Positions 61,346-64,000 of a stretch of DNA of 64,000 bases are shown here, piece by piece. Both the position numbers and the translations under genes were made by a program. This DNA is from Nocardia abscessus. Its GTDB lineage: Bacteria; Actinomycetota; Actinomycetes; Mycobacteriales; Mycobacteriaceae. The notes beneath the pieces were generated by a model. The model saw only the letters and a list, made by a program, of their open reading frames with translations, searched no databases and had not been told where the DNA came from. Positions within the stretch are counted from its first letter, which is position 1, and each line of letters begins with the position of its first letter. Where the stretch lies: NCBI RefSeq assembly GCF_015477775.1, contig NZ_JADLQO010000023.1, positions 16,357-80,356 of the forward strand, written 5' to 3'.

Positions 61346-62359
61346 TCAACTGTTGTCTTGCGCATCGATGAACGTGGCACCGACCTCGCGCATCCGCTCG
61401 ACCGCGTAGGCCGGTTCGATCAGGGACTCGGGAGTGTGGATGCCAGGCGGGACGGTCTCACCGCGCAGTCCGAGTAGTCGTTCGACACCGAGGGCGATGC
61501 CGAGCGCGGTCAGCGGGCGCTGCCCCGTCGGGTGGACAAGGGAACGACTCACGCGCAGCGGTGCGCCGACTCGATCCACTCCTTCGATATCGATCGTGGC
61601 CTCTGCGGAAGCCGATTCACCGCGACGGCCCGCAGATTCACCGACCGCGAAATCGAACCGGACATCCGATGCGCCCGTCGCGAGGGCAATGCTGGGCACG
61701 TCGAGGGTGGCGATGGCCTGGCCGGGTCGTGCGACACCATCGACGCCGTGCACCTCGGCGTGCGTGTCGGCGCCTGCGATCCAGGTGAAACCGCCGTCGC
61801 GGAGCACCATTGCCGCCGAGGTGGCCACAGACAGGCGCTCCAAATCTGCCACCCCCGCGGGCCCGCCAATGTCAGTCTCATCGAGCACCGCGCCGATCCG
61901 GATGGTATCGACCCGGTCGAACTGCCCGGCCAAGTGGATGGTCGCGAGGACGATGACACCGGCAAAAACGTGGCTGGCCACCAGGATCGGTGCGGCGGTT
62001 GATCGCTGCGCGCCCGCGACGACCTCCGGCGCGATGTCCACCAGACCACTCGAGATGCTCAAGTACGGCAGCCCGCGTTGCTGCGCATAGCGCAGCCCGT
62101 GCCGCCGACGATCCCACAGCGCCGCGACCACCGCCGAGTAGCCGTGATCAGCCGCGAGACCGAGATCGTCGCGCTCGAGATCGATGGTCACCGCCGTCGC
62201 GAAGCCCAGCTCGTCGGCGACCCGCTGCGCGCGAGCGAGATCACGGCCCGCGATGGTCAGCGGCAACGACGGATGCCACTGTCGCAGCACCGCGGCCGCT
62301 CCCGCGCCCGCCTGCCCCGAACCACCCATGATCAAGACCGAATCCGACTGCAGCGCCAT
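61346..62359 (-). CDS. NAD(P)-binding oxidoreductase, saccharopine-dehydrogenase-like, 337 aa
   Basis: Rossmann-fold protein. The dinucleotide-binding loop is VLIMGGSGQAGAGAAAVLRQ near residue 10, followed by LTIAGRDLARAQRVADEL, typical of saccharopine dehydrogenase-like reductases. The remainder is a mixed alpha/beta domain without a clear substrate signature. It is divergent from the TetR gene across an 84-bp gap with a tandem operator, so it is probably repressed by that TetR and induced by a small molecule. It is cargo between tnpA and the resolvase. Confidence 0.82.
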   Translation of the reverse strand: MALQSDSVLIMGGSGQAGAGAAAVLRQWHPSLPLTIAGRDLARAQRVADELGFATAVTIDLERDDLGLAADHGYSAVVAALWDRRRHGLRYAQQRGLPYLSISSGLVDIAPEVVAGAQRSTAAPILVASHVFAGVIVLATIHLAGQFDRVDTIRIGAVLDETDIGGPAGVADLERLSVATSAAMVLRDGGFTWIAGADTHAEVHGVDGVARPGQAIATLDVPSIALATGASDVRFDFAVGESAGRRGESASAEATIDIEGVDRVGAPLRVSRSLVHPTGQRPLTALGIALGVERLLGLRGETVPPGIHTPESLIEPAYAVERMREVGATFIDAQDNS

Positions 62360-62383
62360 GAGTTTTCACTTCCCATCTCCAAC

Positions 62384-62410
62384 CTACATTTTGTAGTCTA
62401 CACTTTGTAG
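62384..62410. promoter_or_regulatory. Tandem palindromic operator between the oxidoreductase and tetR genes
   Basis: Two near-identical 13-bp palindromes, ctacattttgtag (62384-62396) and ctacactttgtag (62398-62410), stand one base apart in a low-GC patch between the divergent genes. Symmetry and position fit a TetR-family operator controlling both promoters. Confidence 0.8.
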
Positions 62411-62443
62411 CTAAAGTGGAGCGGCGACGCAAGGGAGGACTGA

Positions 62444-63028
62444 TTGGCCACGACACGGACTCGCCTGCCCAAGCAGGCCAGGCGCGAGCAATTGCTCGAT
62501 ACCGCCTCGGCGATCGTGCGCGCCCAGGGCGCCGACGCCCTGACTCTGGTCACCCTCGCCGAGGCCGCCGGAGTGAGCAGGCCGATCGTGTACGACCACT
62601 TCGGCACCCGTCCCGGGCTCCTGCTCGCCCTGTACCAGCGGCTCGACGAACAACACCGGGCCGCGTCGGCACGGGCATTGCGTGAAGCCAGGCCCGTCGT
62701 GACCGAGATCGCCCAGGTCCTGAGCGCTGCCTATTTCGCCTGCGCCGTCGACATGCCGGAGCTCACCGGGATATCCGCAGCACTGAAGGGAGATCCGGAC
62801 ATGGAGGCGGTCCAGCGCGAGACCTACGACAGCTACACCGACCTGATGGCCTCCGCACTCCAGCCGCACTCCGGCCTCACCCCCGAGGCACTGCGGCTGC
62901 GCTGTATCGGCATCTTGGGCGCGGCGGAGGCAATCGCGACTGAACTGAATCACGGCCGCACCACCACCGCAGACTCGGTCACCGCCCTCACAGACCTGAT
63001 CGTGGGCAGCCTCCATATCCCGAGATGA
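62444..63028 (+). CDS. TetR-family transcriptional regulator, 194 aa
   Basis: N-terminal helix-turn-helix of TetR type: TASAIVRAQGADALTLVTLA then EAAGVSRPIVYDHFGTRPGL (residues 20-60). The C-terminal 130 residues are the helical ligand/dimer domain. TTG 62444 start with GGGAGGAC at a good distance. Likely represses the divergent oxidoreductase and itself through the adjacent tandem palindromes; the effector is unknown. Confidence 0.9.
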   Translation: MATTRTRLPKQARREQLLDTASAIVRAQGADALTLVTLAEAAGVSRPIVYDHFGTRPGLLLALYQRLDEQHRAASARALREARPVVTEIAQVLSAAYFACAVDMPELTGISAALKGDPDMEAVQRETYDSYTDLMASALQPHSGLTPEALRLRCIGILGAAEAIATELNHGRTTTADSVTALTDLIVGSLHIPR

Positions 63029-63141
63029 CGTCAGGATCGCGAGCAACGCCCACCACCCCGACACGCTGACTGCCGGTCAAGATTCACGAGAAACCGCCTG
63101 TTAGAGATGACGGACGGAATCAACTGACGGGCCTGGCGCTG

Positions 63142-63738
63142 CTACTGGTGCCGGCCACGCGGATGGTCGCCGCGTTCGAGGTTGCGGTAGATGGTCTTGC
63201 GCGACACCGCGAACGTCTCGGCGATCTGAGTGACGGTGTAGCGACGGCGGCCACGCTTGTCGATCTCCTCGTACATCTCGCGCGCCTTCAGCACCTGCAA
63301 CTCGGTCATGCTCGGTGCGCGACCGCCGACACGGCCGCGGGCCCGCGCCGCCTCCAGACCCTCAAGGGTGCCCTCGCTGATCAGGTCGGCGAGCATCTCG
63401 TCCATCGCGGCGATGACGTGGAACAGGAACCGCCCGGCCGGGGTGGTGGTGTCGATGCCCTGCTTGAGCACGACCAGATCGATACCACGCTCGTCGAGCT
63501 GCGCGGCGAGTTCGGTCATGTGCCGCACCGACCGAAACGGCCGCGACAATCGCGTGATTACCAACTCATCACCGCGGCGCAGGTACTCGAAGCACTTGTC
63601 CCACTCCGGGCGCCGCGCCAGCTTCCCCGACGCCTTGTCCACCCAGATCCGCTCGCACCCAGCCGCAGTGAGTGCGTCGATCTGGGAATCGTCCTTCTGC
63701 CCCCGCGTGGACACTCGCGCGTACCCGAACCGAGCCAT
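63142..63738 (-). CDS. tnpR: Serine resolvase/invertase (Tn3 resolvase type), 198 aa
   Basis: Small serine recombinase that resolves cointegrates of Tn3-type elements. The nucleophile serine lies in FGYARVSTRGQ (Ser10); ITRLSRPFRSVRHM and AGRFLFHVIAAMDEMLADLI match the catalytic core, and GRVGGRAPSMTELQ leads to a C-terminal HTH (YTVTQIAETFAVSRKTIYRN). ATG 63738. Res sites should be just upstream (63739-63840), where I see no certain motif. It is separated from tnpA by cargo, an arrangement that suggests a composite or rearranged element. Confidence 0.92.
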   Translation of the reverse strand: MARFGYARVSTRGQKDDSQIDALTAAGCERIWVDKASGKLARRPEWDKCFEYLRRGDELVITRLSRPFRSVRHMTELAAQLDERGIDLVVLKQGIDTTTPAGRFLFHVIAAMDEMLADLISEGTLEGLEAARARGRVGGRAPSMTELQVLKAREMYEEIDKRGRRRYTVTQIAETFAVSRKTIYRNLERGDHPRGRHQ

Positions 63739-63910
63739 ACCCCGGACTGTCCCACAAAGGGCCGACACGTCCGGTTTCGTCCCATAGATACCGCACACGG
63801 ATTCTGACCCACATTGTGACTCGCGGTGGAAAGTGGCGGTGTTCTCGCATTGTTAGGTGGCGCGCACCGATGAGGGTCTATCTCGCTAACGGTGTTTGCG
63901 GCGATCTCCA

Positions 63911-64000
63911 TCAGTAGGTTTGGGCGTTGGGCCAGCGGTCGGCGAAGGTGATCGCGAAGGCGTTGACCGCGGGTTTCCAGCGCATGGTCCATCGTGCCCG
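63911..64000 (-). CDS. IS256-family transposase, C-terminal end (partial)
   Basis: The last 29 codons of a minus-strand frame entering from the right edge: RWTMRWKPAVNAFAITFADR then WPNAQTY, matching the usual C-terminus of actinobacterial IS256/mutator-type transposases. The rest lies outside the window. It may have inserted into or beside the Tn3-type element and could explain the missing right inverted repeat. Confidence 0.65.
   Translation of the reverse strand, partial: RARWTMRWKPAVNAFAITFADRWPNAQTY

Noticed and set aside
61271..63910. Right inverted repeat of the Tn3-like element
   Set aside because: The reverse complement of the 58109 repeat was looked for and not found to the right edge.
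1..64000. CRISPR arrays, tRNA and rRNA genes
   Set aside because: No regularly spaced direct repeats, cloverleaf-like segments or rRNA-like conserved stretches were seen by eye; a tRNAscan or CRISPR-finder run would settle it.

Overview
The window reads as accessory DNA of a high-GC actinobacterium, most likely part of a conjugative plasmid of a Nocardia/Rhodococcus-type mycolic-acid bacterium. The basis is a TrwC/TraA-type relaxase with an actinobacterial N-terminus, strong G/C preference at third codon positions, many GTG starts, 4-bp start/stop overlaps, and no housekeeping genes, rRNA or tRNA. Almost every gene lies on the minus strand, in long runs of small uncharacterised genes. The genus call is inference.

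Layout. 1-3342: relaxase TraA, cut by the left edge. Upstream of it (3343-3934) is a gene-free stretch with strong inverted repeats, a candidate oriT. 3935-15476: hypothetical genes plus single-strand binding protein, a DUF4314 protein, a HAD-like protein, a small zinc-finger protein and a 318-bp nested palindrome. 16010-18702: a plus-strand coiled-coil/HTH protein, a NADAR-SLOG fusion, a lipoprotein and a tiny membrane ORF. 18943-28827: a DNA-metabolism block with a P-loop kinase, RecT annealase, RecE-like nuclease, primase-polymerase, a DUF932-like protein and a large ParB-like protein. 29495-44177: a DprA-like SLOG protein, two PAPS-reductase-fold proteins, a free-standing RNA polymerase alpha-CTD-like protein and several decayed genes. 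44329-51530: a NERD-domain membrane protein, DUF2786 and DUF3085 proteins and unknowns.

51554-55639 holds the most striking locus: two tandem cassettes, each an amidoligase with a cysteine-rich zinc-finger array followed by a class II glutamine amidotransferase with its own cysteine cluster. Both pairs overlap by exactly 13 nt. The inferred chemistry is glutamine-fed amide-bond formation on an unknown carboxylate. A Fic enzyme with a VbhA-like antitoxin follows (55917-57013).

The right end (58109-63738) is a Tn3-family transposon with a left inverted repeat, a frameshifted transposase, a serine resolvase and a divergent oxidoreductase/TetR pair with a visible tandem operator. The window ends in the C-terminus of an IS256-family transposase. 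Several genes carry single-base lesions, from either real decay or sequence errors; this should be settled before interpreting them as pseudogenes.
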